This document shows positions 33,427 to 46,319 of a stretch of 64,000 nucleotides of DNA, piece after piece. A program made the position numbers and the translations under genes. The notes beneath the pieces are model-generated. The model was not told where the DNA came from and did no database searches. It saw only the letters and a program-made list of their open reading frames with translations. Positions within the stretch are counted from its first letter, which is position 1; every line of letters starts with the position of its first letter. The DNA is from Rhipidocladum racemiflorum (lineage: Eukaryota > Streptophyta > Magnoliopsida > Poales > Poaceae), in contig CM070581.1 of NCBI GenBank assembly GCA_036346355.1, positions 6,386,001-6,450,000 on the forward strand. The letters run 5' to 3'.

Positions 33427-35954
33427 AAGTATCGTTGTGCAATCCAGCATAGTAGGAAATTAGTGGAACACCAGTTCAACCCTTGATATTATTTTCGGGC
33501 CGGTACTGCTTTAGGAACCCTCTTAAACCGTATTAGGCTGTGACAGGATGGTCTCAGCCGTCGTTTTGACTGGGTGCTGTTTTGAAGCTCTATTTGGTTG
33601 ACACCAGCTCGCAGGTGTAATTTTGCGCTGGCTGTATTTTGGGTGTTGGGGATAACCTGTAAGTGCATGCGGAGATTTGCTATATTTATACGCTTCAGTA
33701 CTTGTGGGTCTCTACCTTTTTGCGTTGTTTTGTTGCGTGGGAAATCCTGGGCGAATCACTTGCAAGACTTTCATTTCCGGTTTGGATCTGTGTTTCTTGA
33801 GTTGCTGTTCTCTTGTAGTTGGTGACCTTGGTGATCACCGTAGGCGTTTATATGTTGTAGCTAGTTTCGATCTACCGTTCTTCACCAGCAAATCAGTTTC
33901 GAACCATTTTTTGTTGATAGTTGATACTCTATAGCACTTTTGAAGTAGCTGTTTCGCATTATATAAAGTGGTTCAGGTTGTGCACTCTATGTAGGGGTGC
34001 AATCAAAGTGGATACAGACGGATATCGTTAATCTTTATCCTATTCCGCAGTTTTTCCAAAGAGGCAGCTATGGATACCCATTTCTCGATTAAGTATTCCT
34101 TCTGCAAGCCTTCGATTGGCCTGTAACCTGTTTGATGGAAATTATTCTTTTCTTTGGCAGCTACACAGGTCATGTAACTGTACGAGTGTGATCAGAGGAG
34201 CAAACATGAAGGAACTAATCGACGAGGTGTTAAAAGGAGAGCAGTGTGTAAGAACAAAGAAAATAAATCTTGTAGAGATAACGAAAATAACGATGTTAAA
34301 GTAACCATAACAAGAGAAAGATTTGGTGAAGCTAACATCAAATTTTTTAATACAACCTCAAAAGAGTATATGAGATTATCATTTTCTCACAACCCTCTCG
34401 AACCTTTTAGAATTATCAGATCCTTGCTCTATACAAGAATTTAGTATTAAAGAATGAACTAGCATCTAACCCTCTTATACGTCTCTCGTTTTTGATGAGT
34501 TAGCTTGTAGCCTTTTGGTTGCTCGGGTTCTAACTACCCTATAGGTTTATATAACCTCCTTAGCCTTCCTCTAAACAAGAATAGAAATCCTAATTCATCT
34601 GAAACACCTTGTTACATATCTTTTTAAATCGTAAAATACTAGATATAGGTCACCGTACTAACATGCTCCTAAGTGAAGTGACAACTTACTTTCTCATACT
34701 ACATGACATTAGGGCATATATAGAAAGATATTACTCATCACGTATCCTATTTCTCATTTTCTTTCTCGGTGTCAGGGTCTGACATAGATAATATTAAATA
34801 CTCTTTTATTACTTTCGCATTCGCTCAACACACCAATCGGATAAAAATTATCCATTTCATTTACACACTACAGTGGTAACGGTGACATTCATCCTCTAGT
34901 CCTCGAAATTTTGCCCAGCTTAGTTGCCTGTGCTGGAGACTGGAGTTGGGTCAATAAGGCACAGCATCACCTCCCAAACGGGCTCTTGAAAATGTATCGC
35001 TGCTCAAGTACTCGGCTGGCCTTAGGCAAAGGGGCCCTAATATCTTATCTCTTAAGCCCGAAGAACGCTACCTCATCTGTATTTGCGAAAACACCTCTTC
35101 GGAAATTCTAAAATTGCGTCTAATTTTTCACAGTTCCTTTGAAAAAAAAATCATATAGTTCCGCAAATTTATACCTAAGTTCGGATCTAGCTTTTTTGTA
35201 AACACATCCTCGCGGTTCTGAAAAAATACGTCTAGACTTAGGCATACCTATTTTGTAAAAAAAAAAAAAAAGAGAGAGACCCTATGCTACTCAAAAATTG
35301 CATCACCGCTTTTGCAAAAAAGAAAAAAAAAACAATATCTTACATTTTCAGATACCTTCTTCTCGTTTTTCACATACCTTCTTCTCGTTCGTCGTTATTG
35401 CAACAAGGCCTCCCGTGAGTTTTAAAGTAGTGATAATTTCAATTTTTTATATATATATTTTCTGTTGTTTCACCTAACAAAATATGGCATCCACAAAAAA
35501 AGATGGCATTAACTATACAAGTTATTTTTACTATCTAAACACTCTATATAGATTTACCTGACGCAGCGTATCGCTCGGTCCCACCTAGTAAGCTTTACAG
35601 AAAAGGAGTACCTGTCGTGCAAGTTTACACCAAACGTCACATCTCACATGCCCCTTCGTGGGTGCAGCATCCATCCACGATTCTCTTCGTCCCCCTGTGG
35701 CGACACATGTTTCCAGTTCCATGGCTACGTCCTTTCGTGTCTGGTTCCCAATCGATCACTCCTCGCAGTCGCGATATTTCCCGGATTCTCTCTGCCGGCG
35801 TGCTCTCCTTTCCGCGCATTCTCGATCTGCGATGCTGGTACATGCACGCACCGTCTCCCTCTTGAGATAACACACACAGACGCAGAAGAGAGAAAAGCAT
35901 GGCGAAACTTGTGGCGCAAGAACCGTACACACATGCATATATACATATACATAT
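33427..35954. other. 3' flank and intergenic region; no gene seen
   Basis: The 3' untranslated region of the G3BP-like gene likely extends into the first few hundred bases (T-rich, near 33480-33950). Beyond that there are only short frames without domains. The C/T-rich stretch at 35640-35870 looks promoter- or leader-like, but no gene follows. Poly-A runs occur near 35258 and 35320. Confidence 0.5.
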
Positions 35955-36325
35955 ATGGTCCTATTTAGTATGACGGAGTTTTTATAAAAAGTAGCTTTTA
36001 GCTGAGCTGCATGACTGAACGGTTGGGCTGAAGAGGTTTCGTGTTTAGCAGTAGCAATATGATTTTTAGTATAGCTTTTAGGTGTGAGAGATGCGGGTTG
36101 GGAATGAGAATGAGTGCGATACGATATGAGAATTTATACTTTGTGGGAAGGGGTAATTTTCTTCAAACTCTAATGGTAAAGTTATAACCTCAACCCACAG
36201 AAGTCGTAGGAAGCTACCTCAGATCAGCTTTCGGCTTTCAGCTTCTTCTAGTACAAATGAGCTACTGGCTTTTGACTTCTGGCTACGAAAAAGCTAGTCA
36301 TTTGAAACATCTTTTGGCTTCAAGC
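35955..36325. repeat. Possible MITE or old DNA transposon remnant
   Basis: agtagcttttagctgagctgc on the left and agctagtcatttgaaacatc with aaagctga-type words on the right recall grass inverted-repeat elements. Clear termini and a target duplication were not found. Confidence 0.3.
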
Positions 36326-36329
36326 AAGG

Positions 36330-36790
36330 TTCAAAATCTCGCTGAAATTCGGCGAAATATCGGATCTCGAAAACCCGCGAGGTTCATAATACCGGTGAAA
36401 TTAAGAAAACCCTTTAAAAAAATTCAAAGTGCTACAGTAACCTATAATCTCGCCGAGATCTCGGTGAATTTGACCGATATTTGACTAAAACTTGATTGGA
36501 TTGAATTCTTCGCGTTGTTTCCCATGTGGGACAGTCGGTAGATTATAATTTCGGCAAAATTGAAAAAAAAAACGTAAAAACTTCAAAGTGTGACGGTGCG
36601 TAAAATCTCGTCGAGATCTCGGTGAATCTCGCCGAAATCTCGGCAAATTTGATTGAGATTTGACTAAAACTTGATCGGATTTAACCGGATTCAAATTTTG
36701 GTTTTTGTATTTCATTCGGATTTCCTCTTGTAGGACTATAATAACCGGATTCAAATTTGATCATAATTTCGGCTTGACAAGGATTTGGGT
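36330..36790. repeat. Unclassified repeat with two related halves
   Basis: Two stretches (about 36330-36500 and 36580-36770) share atctcgccgagatctcggtga, then a tttgactaaaacttgat.gga block. Similar aaatttcgagatctcggtaaa phrases recur at 40930-40990. Repeats with ctcggcgaaatttcg-type words are common in grass genomes; no family is assigned. Confidence 0.55.
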
Positions 36791-36829
36791 AACTAAAATG
36801 AAGACCTAACTCATTCTTGTAGGACTATC

Positions 36830-38246
36830 TCTCCGGAGGATCAAGTTGGGTGCTTGATAGTGGTTGCACAAACCACATGACCGGAGAGAAGGGTATGTTC
36901 TCATATTTTGATGAGAGAGGGTCACAATATGAAAATATTGTGTTTGGTGATAATGGTAAAGGTGAGGTCATGGCTTAGATAAAATTGCAATTTCGAATGA
37001 TCATTCAATCTCTAATGTCTTGCTAGTTAGATCTTTGAATTACAATCTATTATCCGTATCGCAACTTTTGCGAAATGTGTTACAATTAATTATTCACTAA
37101 TGTGGATGTGACCGTCTTTAGAAGAGAAGATTAATCAATTGCCTTCAAGGGATATTTGAAGGCTAAGCTCTATTTGGTTGATTTCAACTCAAATAGCGCT
37201 AAACTTTAAACATGCTTGATGGCAAAGTCTACCATGGGTTGGTTATGGCATCGCCGACTAGCCCATGTCGGCATGAGAAATATTGATAAGCTTCTAAAAG
37301 GGGAACACATCATCGGACTAACAAATGTTGAATTTGAGAAGAATAGGATTTGTAGCGCTTGTCAAGCCAGAAAACAAGTTGGAGCGGGTCATCCCGCCAA
37401 GAACATCATGACAACGACGAGATCATTAGAGCTTCTACACATGGATCTCTTCGGACCCGTTGCTTATATAAGCATCGGAGGCAACAAATATGGTTTAGTT
37501 ATTGTTGATGATTTTTCTCGCTTCACTTGGGTTTTCTTTTTGCAAGAGAAAAGTGAAACAGATGGCATAATCAAGAAGTTTTCAAGAATGGCACAAAACG
37601 AGTTCGAGATGAAGATCAATAAGATTCGAAGTGACAACGGAAGCGAGTTTAAGAACATTCAAGTTGAAGACTTTCTTGATGAAGAGGGGATAAAGCACGA
37701 ATTCTCGGCTCCCTACTCCCCTCAACAAAATGGAGTTGTAGAGAGGAAAAATCGGACGTTAATAGAGATGGCAAGAACGATGCTGATGAGTACAAGATAT
37801 CCGACCAATTTTTGGCGGAAGCCATCAACAACGTATGCCACGCGATCAATCGGTTGTACCTCCACAAGATCTTGAAGAAAACGGCTTACAAACTCATCAT
37901 CGGTAACAAGCCTAATGTCTCTTACTTTAGAGTCTTTAGTAGTAAATATTTTATTCTGAACAAGAAGCCAAAGAACTCCAAATTTGCACCTAAGATTGAT
38001 GAAGGCTTCTTGCTTAGGTATGGATCAAATGCTTACGCCTATCGCGTTTTCAACAAAATCACCAGTTATGTTGAAATAGTGAGAGACGTGACATTTGATG
38101 AATCTAACGGCTCTCAAGTAGAGCAAGTTGACTTAAATGTGCTAGGAAATGAAGAAGTTCTAAGCATTGCGATTAAAAGAATGGCGATTGGAGAGGTAAG
38201 GCCTCAAGAGGTGGAACATCAAGATTTTGACTTTACTCCTAGCTAG
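36830..38246 (+). pseudogene. Ty1/copia pol fragment (protease end, GAG-pre-integrase, integrase)
   Basis: The translation begins with WVLDSGCTNHMTGEKG (36845-36892), a copia protease/zinc-site block. From 37216 it continues with LWHRRLAHVGMRNIDKL, ICSACQARKQ, the integrase motifs HMDLFGP (first Asp), IRSDNGSEF (second Asp) and NGVVERKNRTL (Glu), then a C-terminal part in another frame (37812-38246, to DFDFTPS). A frameshift near 37820 joins the two frames. Reverse transcriptase and LTRs are missing. The wording resembles the Sirevirus branch, a tentative call. Within the fragment the three catalytic residues are all present. Confidence 0.8.
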
Positions 38247-40479
38247 CATAAGATAGAGTAAATGAACTAGACAAGATGCACAATAAGCAACTAATAAGTA
38301 AATTGAAGAGATGGTATAATTTTTTTCTCGAAGTTTGGATCCTTGAGGGGATCCTACGTCTCTGTTGAGGAAGCTCACTAAGAGCCGGGTCTCTTCCAAC
38401 CCATTCCTCACAAACCCCGGTCACACTTAAGGTTTGGCTTCATTTTTGATTTCTTCTCTTTCGGAGGCGAAATCGGCCTTCAAAAACTTCTCACAGCCAC
38501 CCACAATCTTTAGGGGCTCGTGAGTGACGTCTAACCGTCTAGGAGTCCTCAATCTCCAAGAGTGATAAATCCAACGTGCAATCGACCTTGGAGATGAACT
38601 ATAATGCTCAAGATGAATGCCTCATGTTTTTGCTCTTAGCCCTAAATCTCTTCTTCACACCTCACTCATTAAATGATCACTAAGATCAAGAGGAGATGAG
38701 GAAAAAGCAATAAGAATGAGTATTGAATGCTCAAAGTGCTCGGCCAACAGAGATCCCTAAATCTCTTCTTCACACCTCACTCAAAGTTTTTTTAAATCGA
38801 AGCTTTTTGAAAACATATTTATTTAAAGTGAAAGTTTTGGATCAAAAATATTTGAATTGAACGATTTTGGAGTTGAAACTTTCTAATTTAATTTCGGATA
38901 AAAAATAATCGAGCTGAAAATTTTCGAAAATTTGAACGACTTGATCTCGAGGTTCCGAAACACAAAATCTCAACTGAAAATTTTGAAATCTAGCCACCCA
39001 TGTTTGGATCCTTGCGCAGCTAGCCGCGGCCGCGTCAGCCCGTGATTCACATATATTCACTACGGAGTCGTTGTCACCGTTCAAGCAGTATCAATTTACT
39101 ATTTCTTTTACTTTTATGCACGACTCGCTTGTTCGTTTCTAGAGTCACTAACTAGTGGAGCACTATACCACAAGTTAATTATGCTATACAAGTTGGCAAT
39201 TTACAAGGATTAAACTAACGGAAAGACTACTTTATGAAAGATGGTAGCAAAGCTCTCGGCAAAGGCATTCTTCATGCGACACGTATCCATATATAAAGGC
39301 TTCTCCAAAGCATCTAATGCATTGAAATGCCTCCAAATCAAGTAGATTTTTTGTGAGTTGCATTTTTCATTTAAGTTTAAAATTTTTTAGTTCAATTTTT
39401 TTTGGATGAATTTGAAAATTTCTGTGCTGAAATTTTTGACTTGAAATTTTATAGTCCAAACTTTTCAAACCGAAAAAGTTTTTTCATCGAAACTTTTCGA
39501 ACCGAAAGTTCTTTCAAATCGAAACTTTTCGTAAAAATGTTGATTCAAACTGAAAGTTTTGAATCGAAAAATTTTGAATTGAAAGATTTCGAAGTTGAAA
39601 CTTTCTAATTTAATTTTTTTTTGAGTTAAATTTTTTTGTTTTGAATTTTTTGATTGAAAATTTTCAAGTTAAATTTTCAGTTGAAACTTTTTTGAATTTT
39701 TTTGATTGAAAATCTGCGTGTGAACTGCTTGTAACAATGCACAATTGCACAAACATCTTGCTCTCCCGCATGTGCATCAGGAACACAGACTCGTACTCCT
39801 CGTCCGTCTGTGTCACTGTCAAACTCTGGACCAGCCGCACCATACGAGCCGTACGACCACCGTAAAATAGTCGTACCCTTAAACTAATCCCTACGCTTAT
39901 CATGCAATGCAAGTATGCAACAAGCATATCGTAAAGCAACTTGCTCTTTGTTATAATTAAACGCAGGGTGTCCAACGATTGTGGTCGATTGCGTGTTGCA
40001 TCCTAGTCTGTTTTGATAAAGTAGCTACAGGCAGGGTATATCCATCGTTGTCAGCCCCCCTAAGATTTTTTTCTAAGACAATCGGCAGGAGCTCTACCAA
40101 TTTATTAAGCAGGAAATGAAGAAAAAATTTCAGTTTCAGTTACAGTACAATACCGCTTCAAGCCACAACAGATAAGCGGCAGCCACCCCAAGATTTGCAA
40201 TTACACCAACTAAATGAAAACAAATGATCAAATCTCTCGAGATAACTAGATAAAAAATTGGACGTCATGTGATCTTTGTTTAGATCTTTATCATCATCAC
40301 AAATTCACAAGCTGTGGAGGTTTTTTAATTAAACGGATCGTCGAGAATAGAGCTCGAAACCTAAATCTTTCATTTAACTTTTATGCAACTCATTATAACG
40401 GTAAAGTATGGTCTACCAGCTCCCACTACAGGCTATGCAAACAACGTATAAATACTAGTAATATCTTTTATAAAAACTA
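38247..40479. other. No gene seen; AT-rich decayed repeats
   Basis: Positions 38640-38780 contain ctaaatctcttcttcacacc twice (38642 and ~38758), suggesting part of an LTR. From 38790 to 39720 the sequence is built from diverged gaaa.ttttgaatcgaa words: 38830-38890 and 39543-39625 share agttgaaactttctaattta. Nothing codes convincingly. Confidence 0.5.
38790..39720. repeat. Diverged simple-word repeat region
   Basis: Many imperfect copies of short words such as gaaacttttcgaa, gaaagttttgaatcgaaa and aattttgaattgaaa occur in both orientations. The period is irregular. The region resembles an old satellite or expanded low-complexity repeat. Confidence 0.5.
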
Positions 40480-40765
40480 CTCTGTTTATTTTTATAAAAT
40501 ATATTTTAACTCGCACAAGAATTAAGGTTAAATTAAAATTAAGAAAGGTATAAGAAAAAATAACTTAGATACCCACACTTAATTATCTTAGAGGATGAAA
40601 AATATACTTTGTGTGGGTTGTAATGAATAAATGCATATGATTAAGAGAGAGAGAGAGAGAGAGTAAATAAGGGTATAAAAAGAAAGACCTCATTAAATCT
40701 ACACGCAAGTCGTATATTTGTGAACACGATCATTTAAAAAATAAACCTTATAAAAGTGAATGGAG
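40480..40765. mobile_element. Diverged Stowaway MITE
   Basis: The ends CTCTGTTTATTTTTATAA and TTATAAAAGTGAATGGAG are inverted and flanked by TA (40478-40479 and 40766-40767). A GA run lies inside at about 40646-40663. Confidence 0.65.
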
Positions 40766-41308
40766 TAATATGGATCGGCTGCACATATTCAAGGTATTGC
40801 CTTTTTTTTTCTCAATCGCACATCCATGGTTTCAAATTTTGGTTTCGAATTATATCCGGAGGGGACCAAAATCCAAAATGCCAGCGAGATCTTAGACTTT
40901 TGGATGAAATCCAAAAAGCAAATTTCAAGTCTGGATTTTTTTGACCAAGATTTTCGAGATCTCGGTAAATTTCAACCGAACGAAAAATAATTCAAATTTC
41001 AAGAAAGGAACATCGTGGTCCCGAAAATTCCTCGCAGGTCTTGAAATCCCCATTTTCGCGGGAAAGGCCATCAATTTTTCGAATCTTGTTCCCATTCTTC
41101 GTTTATATATGTGAAAAGGTCCCATAAATTATAATATTGTGAATACTTTGGTTTTCGTTAGAATTTTTGAAGGTTTCGTGAAAATAAGAATGCTGTGACG
41201 GTTAGTTTTGCTATATGAGTACACTATCAAAATTTATCCGGTGCAATGCGGCGTGCGTCTATGTACATAGACTAGCACTGCTGCTAATAATACTAGTCTA
41301 AGACTCTC

Positions 41309-41605
41309 TCCAACGATGGCCTCTAAAACGGCCTGTTTGGATATTTGGAGGCCTATTCAGGCCTGTAACCATCCCAATGAGGCGTGCTATGTGCGCCTCT
41401 ATCCAAGAGGCCAAAGGGGTTCATCTCTATATAGAGAGGTCGTCCTCATGTGTGCTATGTGCAAAGGAGAGACTTGTGTGATGGTTGATATACAGGCAGG
41501 AAATTCAGGCCATGGTTGGAAATCGACTCAATATGAAGACCCAAATCAAATGCAGGCCGTACTGTTCAGGGCTTATACAGGTTTAGTTTTCCAGGCCATC
41601 GTTGG
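41309..41605. mobile_element. MITE with CCAACGATGGCC ends
   Basis: The left end CCAACGATGGCCT and the right end AGGCCATCGTTGGG are inverted. aggcct-type words repeat inside. There is no obvious target duplication. An open frame of about 138 codons crosses the element but has no recognisable domain. Confidence 0.55.
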
Positions 41606-42111
41606 GTTCAGCCTAACCACCACCAGAGGCCGGAGTCCGGAAATGCAAGTTCTCAACTTGCCGCCGGGCAGTGGCAACCACCCAACCGCGGTACGCCACG
41701 GCGAAGCGGAGGATACGAGAAAAGGAGAATAGGAGGAGTTGGGTTTGGATCGGACAGCGTCAGATCGCCGACGCCCAATTTTTTCTTTTTCTTTTTTTTT
41801 TTTTTTTATGTGGCGAACATCGTACAAAATCTTTATCCCCAAGATTGTGTTCCCCGCCTCGCGGATTTGCTGGATCTCCTGCGAATGGGACACTTGTTGT
41901 TTCCCCGTATGGCTTATCCTCTGTGGAGCAATTATTGGTTACTTGTCATAATCTTGTTCCTTTTTTTTTGTGGTAACTGGTCAGCCTTGATAGCCGCATA
42001 CTGTTCAGATGAGCGATTGTGTTTAGCTGGATCATTGAGAACTGAGATTAGCTGTAGCTCTTAATTTTAAGTATTAGGTGATTCATGCTTTATGCTTACT
42101 TCTCATGTAAG
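41606..42111. other. No gene recognised; GC-rich to T-rich stretch before the large gypsy element
   Basis: A GC-rich part (41640-41780), a T-run (41780-41808) and a frame of ~84 codons at 41810-42064 that has no recognised domain. It could be the edge of a degraded gene or leader; that is not supported further. Confidence 0.4.
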
Positions 42112-42116
42112 CTAGC
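42112..42116 (+). repeat. Target site duplication, left copy
   Basis: CTAGC directly before the TG of the 5' LTR; identical to 53327-53331. Confidence 0.9.
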
Positions 42117-42703
42117 TGTTTGCACCAAAATTCGGTATGTATTGGAATCGGTCTAAAAATAGAAGAAGTATCGTACAGAAAGGAATCGGTAATTGGCTCG
42201 GAAAAGGAATCCGTTTCTAAAAAAGGAAAGGAAATTGGATAAAAGGCCGATACGGATAAATACAATGATCATGTACAACTCTGGATCGATCAGCGTCATT
42301 ATAAAAGGGGCGCCAAGCGAAGAAAGAATCAATTCCAACAACTACTTTTACGACCTCTTTTACATTGCTTTAGCTTCATAGATTTCTTTGCAAGTCGACG
42401 ATCAACATATTGCATGCGATTGTTGATTTTGCGGATTTCACCAGTTTGATTTGCTTCGCTTTGTTCATCGCCTTCGAAGCCCGATTTACTTATATCCGGA
42501 TCAATCAGAATCGCATGATCTAGTTATCTCCTAATCGGTTCTTGCCGAGCTAGTGAAAAGCCGATAGATCCTTGTTTTATCGAAGCCGATCAAATTACAA
42601 CTCTACCTCCAGCCGAGTCAAATCGGACCGCACGCTCAAGCCCACGGTGTTTGTCTTGTGTGTTCGAGGCCTAAAACCCACTTCACGCTTTTTGGTGCGA
42701 ACA
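42117..42703 (+). repeat. 5' LTR of the 42-53 kb gypsy element
   Basis: 587 bp, TGTTTGCACC..GGTGCGAACA. It aligns with the 3' LTR throughout, but short indels cluster at GCCG/CCGA words, e.g. around 42410-42470. The following tattttggcacgagtgggac is a plausible primer-binding region, since TTGGCACG-type sites are seen in plant gypsy elements. Confidence 0.92.
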
Positions 42704-43869
42704 TATTTTGGCACGAGTGGGACGAAAAAGAATGTCAGCTAGACAAACCCACGATCCTGCCGATATCAACAGCGACGCCATAATCGCCTCGGATGGCCGA
42801 TTTAACTCCCTGAGCAGCGGAAGAAATCGAAGATCGAAGGCGCTCTGGAGGAAATGATGCTACGACATGCTTCCGGAAAACACGCCGTGGCGTACTCAAA
42901 AGATTGCGCTCCCTAAGCATCAATCCTATCAGATTCAACATCTGAATCGATGGCCGATACGCACCGCTCAGGCTGATTTATCAAGTATGATCGAGCAATG
43001 TCCATCACGCATTGATTAACCAATCATCGGCTCTAGTATCTACTTTAAAGCCGGGATAGAAAATAGTGTGAAAACAATTGCTCAAGAATTAGCGTCATCA
43101 GCTGCTAGATCCACCACAAACCATCCCTATGTACCCGGTGTATTCCATAACACCCAACACCAACACGATGGCGTGTGGCTCAAGCACTCTATCATGATGC
43201 TGGCTCAACCTACTGTTTTGAAACCAAGCATACAGAGAGATGGGTTCACACACTACCATGGGCACGGATGGAGCCAAGATAGGCGCATCAAATCAATCAA
43301 GTCGCCCTCGATAACATCGGGTTTAGCTTATCAAATTGATCGAAATGGACGGAGTTCCACTGATCACGAGGGCCACAAACCATGAAACAAGCACCATATA
43401 GGGTGGTACCATCTACGAACCTTTCGCGCCTATACCCGATGCATTAGGTTTTAATCACAATTACGACGCAAAGCACCAAGACCTCCCTCGAGGTGCGAGT
43501 TGGACAAAGACCCGAAGTTTGCACTCGGGGCGGCGCATAAACAATGAGAATTGGCCGTGTCATTTGCACCTAGCCAAACAATGTTAATTGGTGCGAACAA
43601 ATTGCCAATGTTTTGAGAGAAACAGTTCGGTTTACAACCCGGAGAGAGTGATCGGCTACAGGAAGTGCATCCGATTACATAGACGAATGCCGCACTCCCA
43701 CAACTTTAGGATACCGGACTTTGCTAAATTCTCGGGGATGATTCTATTACCACAATTGAGCATATCGGACGGTTCATGGCTCAATGTGGGGAAGCTGCAT
43801 GATCGATGGGTTAAAAATTAGGTTGTTTCCTTTATCATTATCCTGCATTCACTTGGTTCACAAATCTAC

Positions 43870-44110
43870 CACCTAATTCAGTTCATATATGGAGCGATTT
43901 AGAAAATTCCATGAGTACTTCTTTTAGAACTATGGAGCTTAGATTTCTGATCTTAGTTCATCGAAACGTAATGCTGGCTAATCGGTCTCTCGATTATATC
44001 AAAAGATTTGGGCGTGCTGGAATAGGTGCTCTGATGTAACATTACCAAGCGATCAATTGGCCGACCTAGCGTTCAAGGGTTAATCCCTCCATTAAAAGAA
44101 AAGTTGTCGG
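43870..44110 (+). pseudogene. gag capsid-core remnant of the 42-53 kb gypsy element
   Basis: Reading across several frames gives pieces such as KFHEYFF, LRL-like segments, a YIKRF-type block and LADLAFKG, in the order of the retrotransposon gag core. Surrounding frames (42730-44650) are also gag-like but heavily broken. No frame longer than ~105 codons survives. Confidence 0.55.
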
Positions 44111-45664
44111 GCCGTGAGTTCGACTTAGGCCACCTACTACATCGTATCGGCACATGAAAGCCGAGTATGCAGAGAGCAAAGGAGTTTAAAGATAAGTTTA
44201 GGACAAACGGCAATGAAAAGGCCAAAGTAAACATGGTAGATTACGATTCGGGCGACACCTCAGGCACGGCCAGAGTGAACATAGCCGAGTGGGCCAAAGG
44301 TTCCAAAACCACTCGTATGCTCTCTGCTTAGGGGCCGACAAAGAATAAAGCGGAAGTCAAGTGCACTGTATGATGTGTCAAAGTGTGACAAGATATTTGA
44401 TTTATTACTACAAGAAAAACTCATAAGGTTACGGAAGGGCATATCATACCATCGTGAAGAAATTAAAAGCGAAGGTATTGCAAATGGCATCATTCGTTCT
44501 CTCATAACACTAACGATTGCAATATTTTTCGACAAAGGATCCAATCGGCCATCGATGGCGAGGTTAAAATTTGCGGAAAGAATCGGCTATGCAGATAGAT
44601 ATGGGCCCTTTTCGAGTCAACATGGTTCAATGTTCCGCAAAAAGAAAAGAGGCTGCGGAAGAGGATAAGCGACTAAGGGAATTGTATCACGAGGCGAGGC
44701 GGTGCGGATCAGCCGGTTCTATACAAATAGAAGCCGATAAAAATGGACAAAACTCAAGAACGGTGAAACCAAGAGGGACTTAGAGGTCGGTAAATGGTAT
44801 CGGTGAAGGCCTCCAAGGAGAGCCGATTTCAAACCAAAGCCGACCTTCTCACAACTCCTGGGAAATATGAAAGGATAAGTCGAAGGTATAACCCTCAACA
44901 CCACCAGGGTTTTCATCGTCGAGGGCAAAGGAGGGACGACGTCGTGGCCATGTGCCACATCGGCCGATTCTGAGAAGAGAAACATCGGCAATGTCCTTTT
45001 TGGCGCTTTTCTTTGGGAGAGGATGACCTTACTAGCGGTTGTATCTTGTCCTATGCAACACTCGTCTACATGTCGGCCAAACCAATCAGTAAAACCAGGT
45101 TGTCCGGGACCAAATACACGATCGTCGAGTAAGGAAGCGGAAAGTAGATCTATGAAAGGTTGTCAACATCGAACAAGCGAATCCTCCCAAAATCGGGAAT
45201 TATCGGCTAACGCCAAGAAGGATGGAATCCGTGGAAATGGGCAATTTAGTGGAAAGATAAGAAAGCCGATAGAACCCAAACCTAGATGGTGCCCTTCGGG
45301 TCTCGACCAAGTAGTCGCTTAAGGCTTCAGCGATTAAAAACACAAGAAGAAAGAGGAAGCCGAAAAGGAGAGTGAGAGGATCGGACGTTTAATAAGTTAA
45401 GACCCGGTACCGATTTTGAAAAAGTGGAGAAAGAAGGAACAGATCGATAGTGATTCAGATCAATCGGTTCAATCGGTTCTCAGATGATCCGAGATGATAT
45501 CGCCACCAATGGATATAAACATGGTATTCACTTTACCCGCGAGTTGAGCAGAAGAATCGGTGAAGAAGTATTCGCCCAATTGTGCCTCCGGAGCACCCGG
45601 CCATTGTGTTTGAAAAACCACAAGACATGCATCGGCATTTGAAACCATTGTATCTAAAGGATAC

Positions 45665-46010
45665 ATTAATGGCGACCAATATCCCGTATGTTGGTCGATG
45701 GCGTGAACATCAATGATGCCGTTAAGTACTTTCGAGAAAGTTGGGAAAAGCGCGAAGACTTAATCAAGACCAACATGGTGCTAAATGACTTCACCGAGAC
45801 CCAGCCCGAGGCTAAAAGGCGTAATGGTGTCGAACCGGATCGGTAATAAAACTTTGCCGATTGCGTTTTTGTGATTGAAGCTAAAGGCAATTCTGGTACT
45901 CTTGGCGGATCGATCCATGCTAATCGTTGTATACCATCAACTATGCACCAAGCCGTGCGGTGGAACGATGATCTGATTAGAAAGTCGTGCCGGTAGACAC
46001 ATCGGCTCAT
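45665..46010 (+). pseudogene. Protease remnant of the 42-53 kb gypsy element
   Basis: MLVDGVNIN (near 45695) is a damaged LVDGG-type aspartic protease site lacking one Gly. LIKTNMVLNDFT, EAKGNSGTLGG and IHANRCIPSTMHQAV follow in the order seen in this protease class. Stops and indels interrupt it. Confidence 0.6.
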
Positions 46011-46319
46011 ATCGCCATGGCTAGCACGACACCAATTGGCCACAGAAGTGAATGCATATCGTGAAAAGCCTTGGACAGTGCGATTTTATCTGCGTTGAGA
46101 AATCGTGATTCAAGCCGATCAGCGTTAAACCCAATACGTTTGATCGGACAGGCTGATAAGAAGATGGAGCGCAAGACAATAGCAAAACCGCAGAAAGCAA
46201 GGAGCTATCGGCAGAAGAATACGAAGAAGTCATGAAGATTTTGAAGAAGAAAGAAAGGGGTTAGGATTTACTTATGATTTGCTTGAAGAAATCGATATTG
46301 GGGAAGGGATAGCAAAAGA

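Noticed and set aside
35617..35968. Possible truncated gene start in a C/T-rich stretch
   Set aside because: Frames are short and overlapping on both strands; no domain or downstream exon could be supported.
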